From an uncultured bacterium (GTDB lineage Bacteria; Patescibacteriota; Saccharimonadia; Saccharimonadales; Saccharimonadaceae), in NCBI GenBank assembly GCA_903900345.1, contig CAIUMO010000025.1:25149-89148 (forward strand): DNA of 64,000 nt, in the 5' to 3' direction. Below, piece after piece: positions 10,482 through 20,240 of this stretch; the first letter of the stretch is position 1; each line of letters begins with the position of its first letter. Made by a program: the position numbers and the translations under genes. The notes beneath the pieces were generated by a model, which saw only the letters and a program-made list of their open reading frames with translations, searched no databases and was not told the origin of the DNA.

Positions 10482-10706
10482 ATGTTTCACGACAAGCCAC
10501 AAATTTGGGGAGTGACAACCGTAGGTGAGCGTGGTCAGGTTGTTATCCCCGCTAGGGCTCGTGAAGAAATGCAGCTTGAAAAAGGTGACAAATTAGTTGT
10601 AATTTCAAAAGGTAAAAAATTAATTGGTTTTGTCAAAGAATCCGAAATAACTGGCATGCTGAAATCTTGGTTAAGTGAAATCGAAGGAATGAAGCCAGAA
10701 TCGTAA
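10482..10706 (+). CDS. SpoVT/AbrB-like domain transcriptional regulator
   Basis: TTVGERGQVVIPARAREEMQLEKGDKLVVI. Confidence 0.85.
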   Translation: MFHDKPQIWGVTTVGERGQVVIPARAREEMQLEKGDKLVVISKGKKLIGFVKESEITGMLKSWLSEIEGMKPES

Positions 10707-10729
10707 TTAATTAGACTATAATAGAACTT

Positions 10730-13153
10730 ATGATTAAAGGTCTATCATTTAAAGAAGTAAAAAAAATAAAAAAACAATTTGGCCCGAATGAACTACAAGA
10801 CGATCTAGGTAGAAGTAAAACTCTGTTAGCATTTTTGGCTCGATTCAAAAATCCATTAGTCATTATCCTGCTTTTGGCTGCTACTTTGTCACTATTTTTT
10901 GGTGATCGAGCTAGCTTCTTTATCATTATCGCCATTGTGATGTTGAGTGTTGGTTTGGATTTTTTGAATACCTATCGTTCACAAAAGGCTGCCGAGGCTT
11001 TAAAGGATAAAGTTCGGGTGAGAGCCCATGTCATACGCGAAGGCAAAGAGCATTTGGTCGCTGTTAGTGAGCTAGTGCCAGGTGATATTGTCATGTTATC
11101 GGCTGGTAAAGTTATTCCGGCTGATGGTGTCATGGTTGAAGGCAAAGACTTGTTTACGAACGAGGCGGCTTTGACTGGCGAATCTTTTCCTCAAGGTAAG
11201 CCAGTTGGCGCTGAAGTCTTCATGGGCAGCGGTGTTGTTAGCGGATCTGGTTTGATGCGTATAGTTCAAACAGGTAAGTCGACCAAGTTTGCCCACATTG
11301 CCAAAGCCCTACAATCGGCTAGACGTGAAACTGAATTCGAACGCGAGATAAAAGAATTTAGTGTTCTAATTATTAAGATCACCTTCTTTTTAGTTGTTTT
11401 TGTTTTAGTTGTTAATATTTTATTCCAACGTAATTTGCTGGAATCAGTTTTGTTTAGTTTAGCATTGGCGGTTGGTTTAACGCCGGAATTATTGCCACTC
11501 ATTATAACTTTGAACTTAACCAAAGGTTCGCTCAAAATGGCTAAAGAGGGCGTGATAGTTAAACAGTTGTCGGCTGTTCAAAACTTTGGCAGTATGGATG
11601 TTTTATGTACTGACAAGACTGGTACCTTAACTGAAGACAAGATTACTTTAGTGAAATATATCGACGGCAAGAATAGTAATTCCGACGAGGTGCTGAAACT
11701 GGGTTATTTAGCCAGCTCGTTCTCGACCAGTTTTAGAAATCCACTTGATAGTGCCGTCAGGGCTCACTCTGGTGTTGATATATCAATGTTTGAAAAGGTG
11801 GACGAGATTCCTTTTGATTTTGAACGTAAGCGTGAAGCGGTTGTCGTCCATCATACACACCAACAGCAGCGTTTTTTGATAGTTGAGGGTGCGCCTGAAG
11901 AGATTTTAAAGATCTCGACTACTTATGGATCTGATCATATTCACTTGGACGGTGAACTTAGACAGACTATTCAGTCAACCTATGATCAGCTTAGTCGTGA
12001 TGGTTTTAGGGTGATGGCGGTCGCATCAAAACAAATTGAACCAGAAAAGCATTACGAACCAGAGGATGAGAATAAGCTGTCGTTTTATGGATTCTTGGCC
12101 TTTTTGGATCCAGCCAAAGATTCAGTCTCGGAGACATTGGAACGGATGCGCACTATGGGCATTAATATTAAAATTATTACTGGCGACAATGCCTATGTAA
12201 CTGAAAAAATCGCTCACGATATTAAGTTGCCAATTGACGGCATAATAACGGGTGATGAAATTGATAAATTATCAGCTCGAGAAGTTGCCATCATCGTCGA
12301 GAAGACAACTATTTTTGCCAGAGTTAATCCCGAACAAAAGATGCAGATTATTCAAGCTTTGCAATCCAATGGCCATATCGTTGGCTATATGGGTGATGGT
12401 ATTAATGATGCACCAAGTTTGCGGGCAGCTGATGTTAGCGTATCGGTCAATAATGCGGTTGATGTCGCCAAAGATGCAGCCGACTTTATTTTACTACGCA
12501 AAAATTTACACGAGTTAATCAATGGTGTTGTTGAGGGTCGTAAGACCTTTGCCAATACTATGAAGTATTTACGTATGAGCCTTAGCTCTAATTTTGGCAA
12601 CATGTTTTCAATGGCCGGCGCCTCGTTATTTTTGCCGTATTTGCCGATGTTGGCGACTCAAATCTTACTTAATAATTTATTATATGACGCATCGCAATTT
12701 GCGATTCCACTTGATAACGTTGATGAATCCGAAGTCTTAAAACCACACAAATTAAGTATCCCTGATATCAAGAAGTTCATGTGGTCGTATGGGTTGCTAA
12801 GCTCGTTATTTGACTTTACAACGTTTGGTTTGCTGCTGTTCGTATTTAAGGCTGATGAACCAACTTTTCAAGCTGGTTGGTTTTTAGAGTCGATGATGAC
12901 ACAAGTGTTTGTCGTTTACGTGATTCGTACAAAATTAATTCCGTTCAAACAAAGCCGTCCGTCTGCAATGCTTGTTGTCAGCACATTATTGGTTGTATTG
13001 GCGGCTTTGTTGGCTATTTTGTTACCAATACGTACGATATTTCATTTCGGCTTACTGCTACCAGTCCAAATCGGTAGCCTGGCTGGATTGGTATTTATCT
13101 ACTTATTGCTGGCTGAGATTATTAAGAAAAAGGTTTACAGTAGCAAGAAGTAA
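10730..13153 (+). CDS. Cation-transporting P-type ATPase, MgtA-like (P3B)
   Basis: DKTGTLTED phosphorylation motif, TGES, GDGINDAPSLRAADVSVSVNNAVDVAKDAADFILL. Confidence 0.9.
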   Translation: MIKGLSFKEVKKIKKQFGPNELQDDLGRSKTLLAFLARFKNPLVIILLLAATLSLFFGDRASFFIIIAIVMLSVGLDFLNTYRSQKAAEALKDKVRVRAHVIREGKEHLVAVSELVPGDIVMLSAGKVIPADGVMVEGKDLFTNEAALTGESFPQGKPVGAEVFMGSGVVSGSGLMRIVQTGKSTKFAHIAKALQSARRETEFEREIKEFSVLIIKITFFLVVFVLVVNILFQRNLLESVLFSLALAVGLTPELLPLIITLNLTKGSLKMAKEGVIVKQLSAVQNFGSMDVLCTDKTGTLTEDKITLVKYIDGKNSNSDEVLKLGYLASSFSTSFRNPLDSAVRAHSGVDISMFEKVDEIPFDFERKREAVVVHHTHQQQRFLIVEGAPEEILKISTTYGSDHIHLDGELRQTIQSTYDQLSRDGFRVMAVASKQIEPEKHYEPEDENKLSFYGFLAFLDPAKDSVSETLERMRTMGINIKIITGDNAYVTEKIAHDIKLPIDGIITGDEIDKLSAREVAIIVEKTTIFARVNPEQKMQIIQALQSNGHIVGYMGDGINDAPSLRAADVSVSVNNAVDVAKDAADFILLRKNLHELINGVVEGRKTFANTMKYLRMSLSSNFGNMFSMAGASLFLPYLPMLATQILLNNLLYDASQFAIPLDNVDESEVLKPHKLSIPDIKKFMWSYGLLSSLFDFTTFGLLLFVFKADEPTFQAGWFLESMMTQVFVVYVIRTKLIPFKQSRPSAMLVVSTLLVVLAALLAILLPIRTIFHFGLLLPVQIGSLAGLVFIYLLLAEIIKKKVYSSKK

Positions 13154-13203
13154 CGAAGTGTTTTTAAGATAGCGCAATATGGACAAGAGTGATCTCATTA
13201 TTT

Positions 13204-13620
13204 TCATCCTTTCGCGCATTTTTTGCAGGTGCCAGTAATTAATAATTGTCCCGATATTTTGCAGCCATCGATTGTCGATTCTAGAATTGGAATAATTTTG
13301 TTTTTAATGTCCGTATCGTGTAAACGTCCGCAAGTTGAACATTGAAAGTGGTCATGTAGTTTGGTATTGGCATCATAACGCATTGAGCCACTGTTGTTAG
13401 TTGGAGCAATTGCGATCGTGCCACGTGATGCAAGACGGGCAGTGGCGCGGTGGACGGTAGTAGCGCTCAGGTCGGGGAATGACTGCCGCAAAGCAAGTAA
13501 TAATTCGGCATTTGTAGCGTGACCAAGCTTGCGAAGAGTTCCTTCGATTGATTGGCAGTATTTAGTTTGTCTTTGATCAGTTGACGATAAAATCATGCTA
13601 ATTATTATATATAATATCAT
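13204..13620 (-). CDS. Fur/PerR-family metalloregulator (start likely ATG at 13596)
   Basis: N-terminal winged-helix, HDHFQCSTCGRLHD and CKKC zinc-site cysteines. Confidence 0.85.
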   Translation of the reverse strand: MILYIIISMILSSTDQRQTKYCQSIEGTLRKLGHATNAELLLALRQSFPDLSATTVHRATARLASRGTIAIAPTNNSGSMRYDANTKLHDHFQCSTCGRLHDTDIKNKIIPILESTIDGCKISGQLLITGTCKKCAKG

Positions 13621-13622
13621 TG

Positions 13623-13645
13623 CTAATGTAAATTATTTACATTAG
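13623..13645. promoter_or_regulatory. Perfect 23-nt palindrome, candidate Fur-family operator
   Basis: CTAATGTAAAT-T-ATTTACATTAG, 11+1+11 perfect inverted repeat between the divergent Fur-like and rhodanese genes. Confidence 0.75.
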
Positions 13646-13679
13646 AATAGGATAAAAGATAACATAAAAATGGAGTTTT

Positions 13680-13940
13680 ATGAGTAGAGTATTTATTGAT
13701 GTACGCGAACCATTTGAATTTGCAACCGGACACGTCAAAGGGGCAATCAATATCCCACCATCAAGGTTGATGGCTGGCGATAAAAGGCTAAATGACATTC
13801 CCAAAGATGCTGAAATTATTCTATATTGTCGTTCAGGCAGCCGATCAGGTGTCAGCGCGCATATCATGAAGTCGATGGGCTATACCAATATTACAAACGG
13901 CATCAATAAAGACCAAGTCCGCGCTAGATATGGCCTTTAA
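13680..13940 (+). CDS. Rhodanese-like domain protein
   Basis: FIDVREPFEFATGHVKGAINIP and LYCRSGSRSG active-site loop. Confidence 0.9.
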   Translation: MSRVFIDVREPFEFATGHVKGAINIPPSRLMAGDKRLNDIPKDAEIILYCRSGSRSGVSAHIMKSMGYTNITNGINKDQVRARYGL

Positions 13941-14033
13941 TCGCGGTTGATCACTAAGGAATTAAAGTTTAAGCTTTTTGTCATATTTAGTGTTAATATG
14001 AAAATAAGTAAACTATAACTAGGGAGTCATCAA

Positions 14034-14357
14034 ATGCAAAAACGTAATCTGATAGCAGTGTTATTATTACCTCTTATCACATTTGGCATTTATTCGTTGT
14101 ATTGGGCAGTGACAACTAAGGGTGAAATGAATAAACTTGGCGAGGAAGTCCCTACGGCCTGGATTTGGCTGATTCCATTTGTTGGCCAACTTTGGTGGTT
14201 CTGGAAATATTCTGAAGCTGTCGAACATGTCACTCACGAAAAGTTGACTGGTATCGTATCATTCTTATTGGTATTTTTCTTAGGTACTGTTGGGTTCGCT
14301 ATTATTCAAGACGCTTTCAACAAGGTTGATGCTGTTGCGCCAAAAGTCGCTGTTTAA
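14034..14357 (+). CDS. DUF4234-like small membrane protein
   Basis: RNLIAVLLLPLITFGIYSLYWAVTTKGEMN; two-plus TM segments. Confidence 0.7.
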   Translation: MQKRNLIAVLLLPLITFGIYSLYWAVTTKGEMNKLGEEVPTAWIWLIPFVGQLWWFWKYSEAVEHVTHEKLTGIVSFLLVFFLGTVGFAIIQDAFNKVDAVAPKVAV

Positions 14358-14385
14358 TAAGCATTCCAATATACGATATAACCAT

Positions 14386-15237
14386 ATGAGACATCGTAGT
14401 CGTCTAATAAAAGGCATCCAGACAAAACAGCTCTGGGCTATAATTGGTGCTATCTTATTGCTCGTAGCGATTGAAATATTAATACTCATTTTCTTTCCTG
14501 TTAAGGGCGGCAGTGGCGCCAATATCTCTGGTGCAGAAACGACTCAGCCGATCGTGATTTCACTAGCAGCGATTCCAAATGATTTAGATCAAAAATCAGC
14601 TAAACCGTTGCCTGAATTTGTACCAGACTTTACAATACCGCCGATAGCTAACGGTATGGCGCCAGTTATTACTAATTTTTCGACCAAACAAAAAGTGGTT
14701 TTTTTGACAATCGATGACGGGGCTTATAAGGACCAATCAGCGGTTGATATGATCAAGCAGAATGGGATTAAGGCCTCTCTATTTTTATCGAAAACATTTA
14801 TTTCTAGCAATCCTGATTTCTTCAAGCAGATTATCGATATAGGATCGCTAGTCGAAAACCATACGATTGGTCATGATACACATATGGTAACGAATCAGGG
14901 CTATCAACAGCAAAAGGATGAGATATGTGGTATGGCTGACTATGAATTAGCTCGTTATGGTCGACGTCCAATCTTTTTTCGCCCACCAGGCGGAGCTTAC
15001 TCTGATACGATGCGCCAAGCAGCAGCAGCTTGTGGTATGAAGGCGGTTGTCACCTGGATAGCTAAAGTCAATGGTGGTTCGATGCAATATCAGATAGGTA
15101 ATCATTTGCGTCCTGGTGATATTGTCTTGATGCATTTTAGACCTGAATTCAAGCAGGACATGCAGGCCTTTATTGACGCTCAAAATGCCGCCGGGCTTCA
15201 CACTGAACTACTGGAAGATTTAACGACAGTTAATTAA
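14386..15237 (+). CDS. Polysaccharide deacetylase (NodB) with N-terminal TM anchor
   Basis: LTIDDGAYKDQ, VENHTIGHDTH, RPPGGAYS; start moved to ATG 14386 to avoid overlap. Confidence 0.85.
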   Translation: MRHRSRLIKGIQTKQLWAIIGAILLLVAIEILILIFFPVKGGSGANISGAETTQPIVISLAAIPNDLDQKSAKPLPEFVPDFTIPPIANGMAPVITNFSTKQKVVFLTIDDGAYKDQSAVDMIKQNGIKASLFLSKTFISSNPDFFKQIIDIGSLVENHTIGHDTHMVTNQGYQQQKDEICGMADYELARYGRRPIFFRPPGGAYSDTMRQAAAACGMKAVVTWIAKVNGGSMQYQIGNHLRPGDIVLMHFRPEFKQDMQAFIDAQNAAGLHTELLEDLTTVN

Positions 15238-15323
15238 AGCTAGCCCTTATCAAGTTCAGTAATAAATGTTATAATCACCATAATGTGTAAATTGCCTTGA
15301 GACGGGCAATAACACCTTATATA

Positions 15324-16673
15324 ATGACAGTACTGATTTTTCTTTTAATATCGTTCATATTAATAGTCGTTTGCGGATTATTTGTTGTAGCCGAATTTTC
15401 GCTGATTGCCGTCAATCGGACAACTGTCGATCATCTAGTCCTTAAGGGCGACAAATCGGCAGCTGGTATCAAGCGGGCGCTTAGCAGCTTAAATCTACAA
15501 TTATCGGGCGCTCAAGTTGGAATATCGCTGACTAGTTTAGCTATTGGTTTTTTGGCTGAGCCTTCCATTGCTAAGATAATTATTCTGCCACTTAGAAGCT
15601 TTGGTGTTTCAAATGATTTTGCCAGTGTTATTTCGATCGCAGCGGGCATTGCGATAGCGACTGCCATCACAATGATATTTGGTGAGCTGATACCAAAAAA
15701 TTTAGCCATGATAAACCCGCTGTCGGCTGCCCGATTAATACAGCAACCGATCAGATTATTTAGCGCCATCATAAAATATCCAATCATTATTCTGAATAAC
15801 AGCGCTAATTTTATATTGCGAAAGTTCGGTTTTAAACCGCTGGAAGATTTAGCCTCGGCTCGTTCGGCTGACGAGCTGCTGTCTTTGGTACGTCGTTCGG
15901 CCAAAAAAGGCACATTGCCCCAAGATATGGCCTTGATGCTAGAAAGATCACTCAGTTTTGGTGACATGACCGCCCTGGAGGTTATGACTCCAAGAGTTAG
16001 AATGCAAGCCGTGTCGGCTGACGAGTCAATTACTAAAGTGTTTAATATGGCTAAATCAACTGGGCTATCTCGTTTCCCAGTATTCGGTAAAAATCTTGAT
16101 GACATAGTTGGCATCGTTCACATCAAACACGTCATTGGCATTTCAAGGCCTGATCGAGAGAAAACTCTTGTCAGTCAAATTATGCGACCGCCGCTGTTAG
16201 TACCTTCCAATATTCAATTAGAAGCACTGCTTGAAGCGCTCCGTAAAGGTGGTCTACAAATGGCGATTGTCATCGATGAATTTGGTGGGACTGACGGTAT
16301 AGTTACGATTGAAGATTTGTTCGAAGAGTTAGTTGGTGATGTTAGGGATGAATATGATCGTACAAAAGTCATAGTTCGTAAATGTAACGATGGCAGCTGG
16401 ACTTTTTCGGGGTTATTGCGACCAGATGAAATCAGTGAAGAAATTGGTGTTTTCTTGCCTGAAGAAGAAGACTCTGAGACAATCGCCGGCCTGATAATCG
16501 ACTACCTGGAAAGAATGCCTCGAGTTGGTGACGTGATTCAGTCCAATGCCATTAATCATAACGGTGATAATATCGTTGTTAAGCTGCGCGTCGAACGAAT
16601 GGATAGTCATCGAGTTGATAGTGTACGTATGTATGTTGTGGCCTCAGATCAAATAAATGAGGTTAAATCATGA
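15324..16673 (+). CDS. CNNM/CorC (hemolysin-family) DUF21-CBS transporter-associated protein
   Basis: DUF21 TM domain, CBS pair (VMTPRVRMQAV...FPVFGKNLDDIVGIVHIKHV), C-terminal CorC_HlyC domain. Confidence 0.88.
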   Translation: MTVLIFLLISFILIVVCGLFVVAEFSLIAVNRTTVDHLVLKGDKSAAGIKRALSSLNLQLSGAQVGISLTSLAIGFLAEPSIAKIIILPLRSFGVSNDFASVISIAAGIAIATAITMIFGELIPKNLAMINPLSAARLIQQPIRLFSAIIKYPIIILNNSANFILRKFGFKPLEDLASARSADELLSLVRRSAKKGTLPQDMALMLERSLSFGDMTALEVMTPRVRMQAVSADESITKVFNMAKSTGLSRFPVFGKNLDDIVGIVHIKHVIGISRPDREKTLVSQIMRPPLLVPSNIQLEALLEALRKGGLQMAIVIDEFGGTDGIVTIEDLFEELVGDVRDEYDRTKVIVRKCNDGSWTFSGLLRPDEISEEIGVFLPEEEDSETIAGLIIDYLERMPRVGDVIQSNAINHNGDNIVVKLRVERMDSHRVDSVRMYVVASDQINEVKS

Positions 16674-17707
16674 ATATTTGGTTAGCACTAGCCATTGCTT
16701 TGTTTATGTTGGCTGGCAACGCCTTCTTTGTTGGTGCTGAATTTGGTCTAATATCGGCTCGTCGCAGCAAGATTGAACTAGAAGCAGCTAAAGGCTCAAT
16801 ATCGGCTAAAATTGCCCTAAGCGCCATGGAGCAAGTCTCATTAATGTTAGCTGGTGCGCAACTTGGCGTTACTATCTGTTCACTTATCTTTGGTGCTGTC
16901 AGCGAACCTCTAATGGCTCATCTTTTGGAAAAGCCAATTTATAATTTAGGCCTTTCGGAAGCCCTAGTGATTCCAATGGCGCTATTTATAACTTTGATGG
17001 CTATGTCGTATTTGCATGTTGTGATCGGTGAGATGGTACCAAAGAATCTAGCTTTGGCGGCGCCCGTTAAAGTCGCCTTGTTCCTAATCCCGCCTTTGGT
17101 TGTATTTGTTAATATCTTTAAACCAATAATTATTGCCCTCAATTCTATTACGATGTCTTTGTTAAAATCTGCTGGCTTCCAGCCCAAGCAAGAGTTAGCC
17201 AGCAGTTTTAGTCGTGATGAGGTGGCTGGTTTCATCAAAGAGTCACTTCACGAAGGTTTGTTGAGTCTCAAAGAAGGTCAATTATTATCTGGGTCACTTC
17301 GGTTTGATGATGCCGCCATTAGTTCGGTGATTATACCGCTCAGTACAGTTGTTTTTACGTCACATCAGCCAACTCCTAACGAGATAGAGAAATTGACTTC
17401 AACGACTGGCTTCTCGCGTTTTCCAGTCATAGGCAAATATGGTCAGATTAGGGGATATATTCACCTGAAAGACATATTGAGGATTCCGGATCATGAATAC
17501 GATAAACCACTATCCGCCAACCTGTTTAGACCTCTTAGTAACGTCAAGAATACGTCGACCCTCAAAGACGCCCTGGCTGCTATGCAAAGCTCAGGTTCGC
17601 ATTTATCAAAGGTTACTGACGATAAAGGTGAGGTTATTGGCATAATTGCACTTGAGGATGTTCTAGAGGAATTAGTTGGTGAAATCCGCGACGACACTCG
17701 AAAATAG
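16670..17707 (+). CDS. CNNM/CorC family DUF21-CBS protein (second copy, lacks C-terminal CorC domain)
   Basis: ATGA overlap with the upstream paralog; DUF21 plus CBS motifs. Confidence 0.88.
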   Translation: MNIWLALAIALFMLAGNAFFVGAEFGLISARRSKIELEAAKGSISAKIALSAMEQVSLMLAGAQLGVTICSLIFGAVSEPLMAHLLEKPIYNLGLSEALVIPMALFITLMAMSYLHVVIGEMVPKNLALAAPVKVALFLIPPLVVFVNIFKPIIIALNSITMSLLKSAGFQPKQELASSFSRDEVAGFIKESLHEGLLSLKEGQLLSGSLRFDDAAISSVIIPLSTVVFTSHQPTPNEIEKLTSTTGFSRFPVIGKYGQIRGYIHLKDILRIPDHEYDKPLSANLFRPLSNVKNTSTLKDALAAMQSSGSHLSKVTDDKGEVIGIIALEDVLEELVGEIRDDTRK

Positions 17708-17758
17708 GCTGACTGTATTTGACATACTTTTCATACATATATTATAATAGTATTTAAT

Positions 17759-17998
17759 ATGCATGAAAAGAAGCTATACGGCACAACAACAGTCGGTACC
17801 AAAGGTCAGATAGTCATCCCAGCGACTGCTCGCGAAGAACTGGTTATTAATACCGGTGATAGGTTATATGTTGTTGGTTCGTCTAGTAATGGGCTTATAA
17901 TGCTTCTAAAAGAAGATAAATTAGAGCAATTTATCGAACATATGAGTTTGAACGTTGAAGCTCTCAAGGCTTTTAAAAAGTCTAAAATTAGTAAATAA
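17759..17998 (+). CDS. SpoVT/AbrB-like domain regulator
   Basis: GTTTVGTKGQIVIPATAREELVINTGDRLYVV. Confidence 0.85.
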   Translation: MHEKKLYGTTTVGTKGQIVIPATAREELVINTGDRLYVVGSSSNGLIMLLKEDKLEQFIEHMSLNVEALKAFKKSKISK

Positions 17999-18177
17999 AG
18001 TACTTGCGCTTTCACAACTATAGTTCTATAGTAGGAAACACGAGCGTTATATATAACGCATTTCTTGACGTTTATTGACTATGCTGATAGTATTGATACT
18101 ACGTCTCGCGCCAAAACTATAATTATAAAGGTCGAAGCGCGTGAGGCTGTACACATAGTACAAGGAGTTAAAATCAC

Positions 18178-18270
18178 ATGCCAATAGCCATCGAATTTGT
18201 GTCGTCAAGACGCAAAAAGATAGCCGTGGATGTGGTGCCTGCCGAATGGCAACTGTATATCGCACAGTAA
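18178..18270 (+). CDS. Candidate 30-aa small protein
   Basis: ATG with upstream AAGGAG; MPIAIEFVSSRRKKIAVDVVPAEWQLYIAQ. Confidence 0.35.
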   Translation: MPIAIEFVSSRRKKIAVDVVPAEWQLYIAQ

Positions 18271-18322
18271 GAGTCGTTTGACTAAAAATCCACCCCGTCT
18301 TTATGACAGGGTACCAAAAACA

Positions 18323-18351
18323 AGAAAACACCCCAGGCACCGGGGTGTTTT
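18323..18351. terminator. Bidirectional hairpin terminator
   Basis: GAAAACACCCC-AGGCAC-CGGGGTGTTTTC perfect stem, downstream of the minus-strand DsbA-like gene. Confidence 0.75.
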
Positions 18352-18370
18352 CAATTTCTAGGAGTCTATT

Positions 18371-19099
18371 TTAATTAGGTAGGGCTATGCCAGCTTTTGT
18401 CAGCTCTTTGTTGATCTCGTCCTTTAACTCTTGGCTACTTTTTGTGTAATCGTTCCAGTTTTCACCACTTAACTTTGTACCATTTAGGAATAATGTTGGC
18501 GTAGCATCGACGCTTTGTTTGTAGCCCAGAGCCTTGTCAAAACTAATCTTGGCACTAATATCTTTATTAATAACACTATTGCCTTGACTGCTATCAGCAC
18601 GGAATTTAGTCATATCTAGATTCAAAGTTTGAGCATATCCATCAAAAACCGAAATTAGTTTGTCGCCACTCAAATAAGTCCAGCTATTTTGGCCTTCATA
18701 AACTAAGTTATACATATCCCAATATTTACCTTGTAGGCCAGCCGCTTCAGCCGCAGTGGCCGCTATTGTGCCGTTAGGGTGACCTGATGCTGCGCCTAGT
18801 GTAAAGTTACGAAAAACATACTGAATCTGATCTTTATAGGCTTCAGTGACGGCCTTGATTACTGGATGTGCTGCAAAACAAGCTGAACATTGAAAGTCGC
18901 CATATTCGACCAGTGTAACTTTACTGTCTGATTTGCCAAAGACATGGTCGGCAATGTTACCGTTTTGGGTGCTGGCGACCTGAACTGCATTGACATTAAT
19001 CTTGCTGACGTCAATTTTTGAGCTGCCCGAAAATATAATCAAAATAGCTAAGAAGCCAATGGTGACAACTGAAAATACGATCCATTTAATTTTATTCAA
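18371..19099 (-). CDS. DsbA-like thioredoxin-fold protein, membrane anchored
   Basis: N-terminal TM; VEYGDFQCSACFAAHPVIK (CxxC); ATPTLFLNG cis-Pro loop. Confidence 0.88.
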   Translation of the reverse strand: MNKIKWIVFSVVTIGFLAILIIFSGSSKIDVSKINVNAVQVASTQNGNIADHVFGKSDSKVTLVEYGDFQCSACFAAHPVIKAVTEAYKDQIQYVFRNFTLGAASGHPNGTIAATAAEAAGLQGKYWDMYNLVYEGQNSWTYLSGDKLISVFDGYAQTLNLDMTKFRADSSQGNSVINKDISAKISFDKALGYKQSVDATPTLFLNGTKLSGENWNDYTKSSQELKDEINKELTKAGIALPN

Positions 19100-19200
19100 A
19101 AGAAACTCCTATTCAATAATTACTATGTATTAATTGTAGCAAATAACAAGCCTGCCTGACAGTGGGCGAAGTTGGCCATCTGCGTTACAATAGCAATGTA

Positions 19201-20181
19201 ATGTTTACGTTTTATTTGATACTGACAGTTATTGTTTCGGTCTTAATGTTGCTAGTGGCGGCAATTCGGCCAGATCATAGCAAATTTAATATGTTTGAGT
19301 TGGAGCGTCGCGCCAAGTTAGGTGACAAAGATGCCAAAAAAGCTTGGGCGCGTGAGAAATTATTAAGTGATGTTGTTGCTATGCAGCACATCGTAATCGC
19401 CATACTGCAAGTTTTTGTTGTCTTTTTATCAGAGCAAACCTTTGGCCCGCTAGTCGGCGTTACGATAGCACTAGTTGTCGCATTTGGTTACGGTTCGATT
19501 GCGCGCCTTAGTCTTTCTAGGTATTTGGCCCAAAAGATCTACAATCACATCGAACCATCAATTCTTAGATTCGTGCGCAAAAATCCATTCCTATTTAAGA
19601 TAATAAGAGGTGCGCCTAAAGGCGATGGCTATTATAATCTACGGATTGATTCGCGCGAAGAACTTCAGCATTTAATAGCTGAATCAGATAGCGCCCTGAC
19701 CTCTGACGAAAAGAAGTTACTGGTTCATAGTTTATCCTTTAGTGACCGCCTGGTCGGCACGGTTATGACGTCACGTAGTATGATCGTTGGCATTGATAAA
19801 TCCGAGTTTCTTGGCCCACTGATGCTAAACGATCTACATAAAGTCGGCCATAACTTTTTGCCGGTTATGGATGGTGATCTGGACCATGTTGTCGGAATTT
19901 TGAATCTCAAAGGTTTACTGACGCTTGATAGCAAAAAATCAATGACAGCTGGTAAAGCCATGCAATCAAAAGTCTATTACGTTCGTGAAGACCAAACTTT
20001 GCATCACGCTTTGGTGGCGTTGTTACATACCCACCATCATTTACTTGTCGTGATTAATGAATCTCGAGAGACCGTCGGTATCTTGACGCTGGAAGATATT
20101 ATCGAGGCATTACTGGGGCGCGAGATTGTTGATGACTTTAACGATCACGATAGCTTGATAGCCGTATCGCAACATAAATAA
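19201..20181 (+). CDS. CBS-pair membrane protein related to the CNNM/CorC family
   Basis: Two N-terminal TM helices, then CBS-like FLPVMDGDLDHVVGILNLKGLL and ETVGILTLEDIIEALLG. Confidence 0.7.
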   Translation: MFTFYLILTVIVSVLMLLVAAIRPDHSKFNMFELERRAKLGDKDAKKAWAREKLLSDVVAMQHIVIAILQVFVVFLSEQTFGPLVGVTIALVVAFGYGSIARLSLSRYLAQKIYNHIEPSILRFVRKNPFLFKIIRGAPKGDGYYNLRIDSREELQHLIAESDSALTSDEKKLLVHSLSFSDRLVGTVMTSRSMIVGIDKSEFLGPLMLNDLHKVGHNFLPVMDGDLDHVVGILNLKGLLTLDSKKSMTAGKAMQSKVYYVREDQTLHHALVALLHTHHHLLVVINESRETVGILTLEDIIEALLGREIVDDFNDHDSLIAVSQHK

Positions 20182-20240
20182 TGTAGTTTTATAGGTGTTA
20201 TAGTGGTAAAATATAGCCAAGAAGAACAAGGAATCAAATC

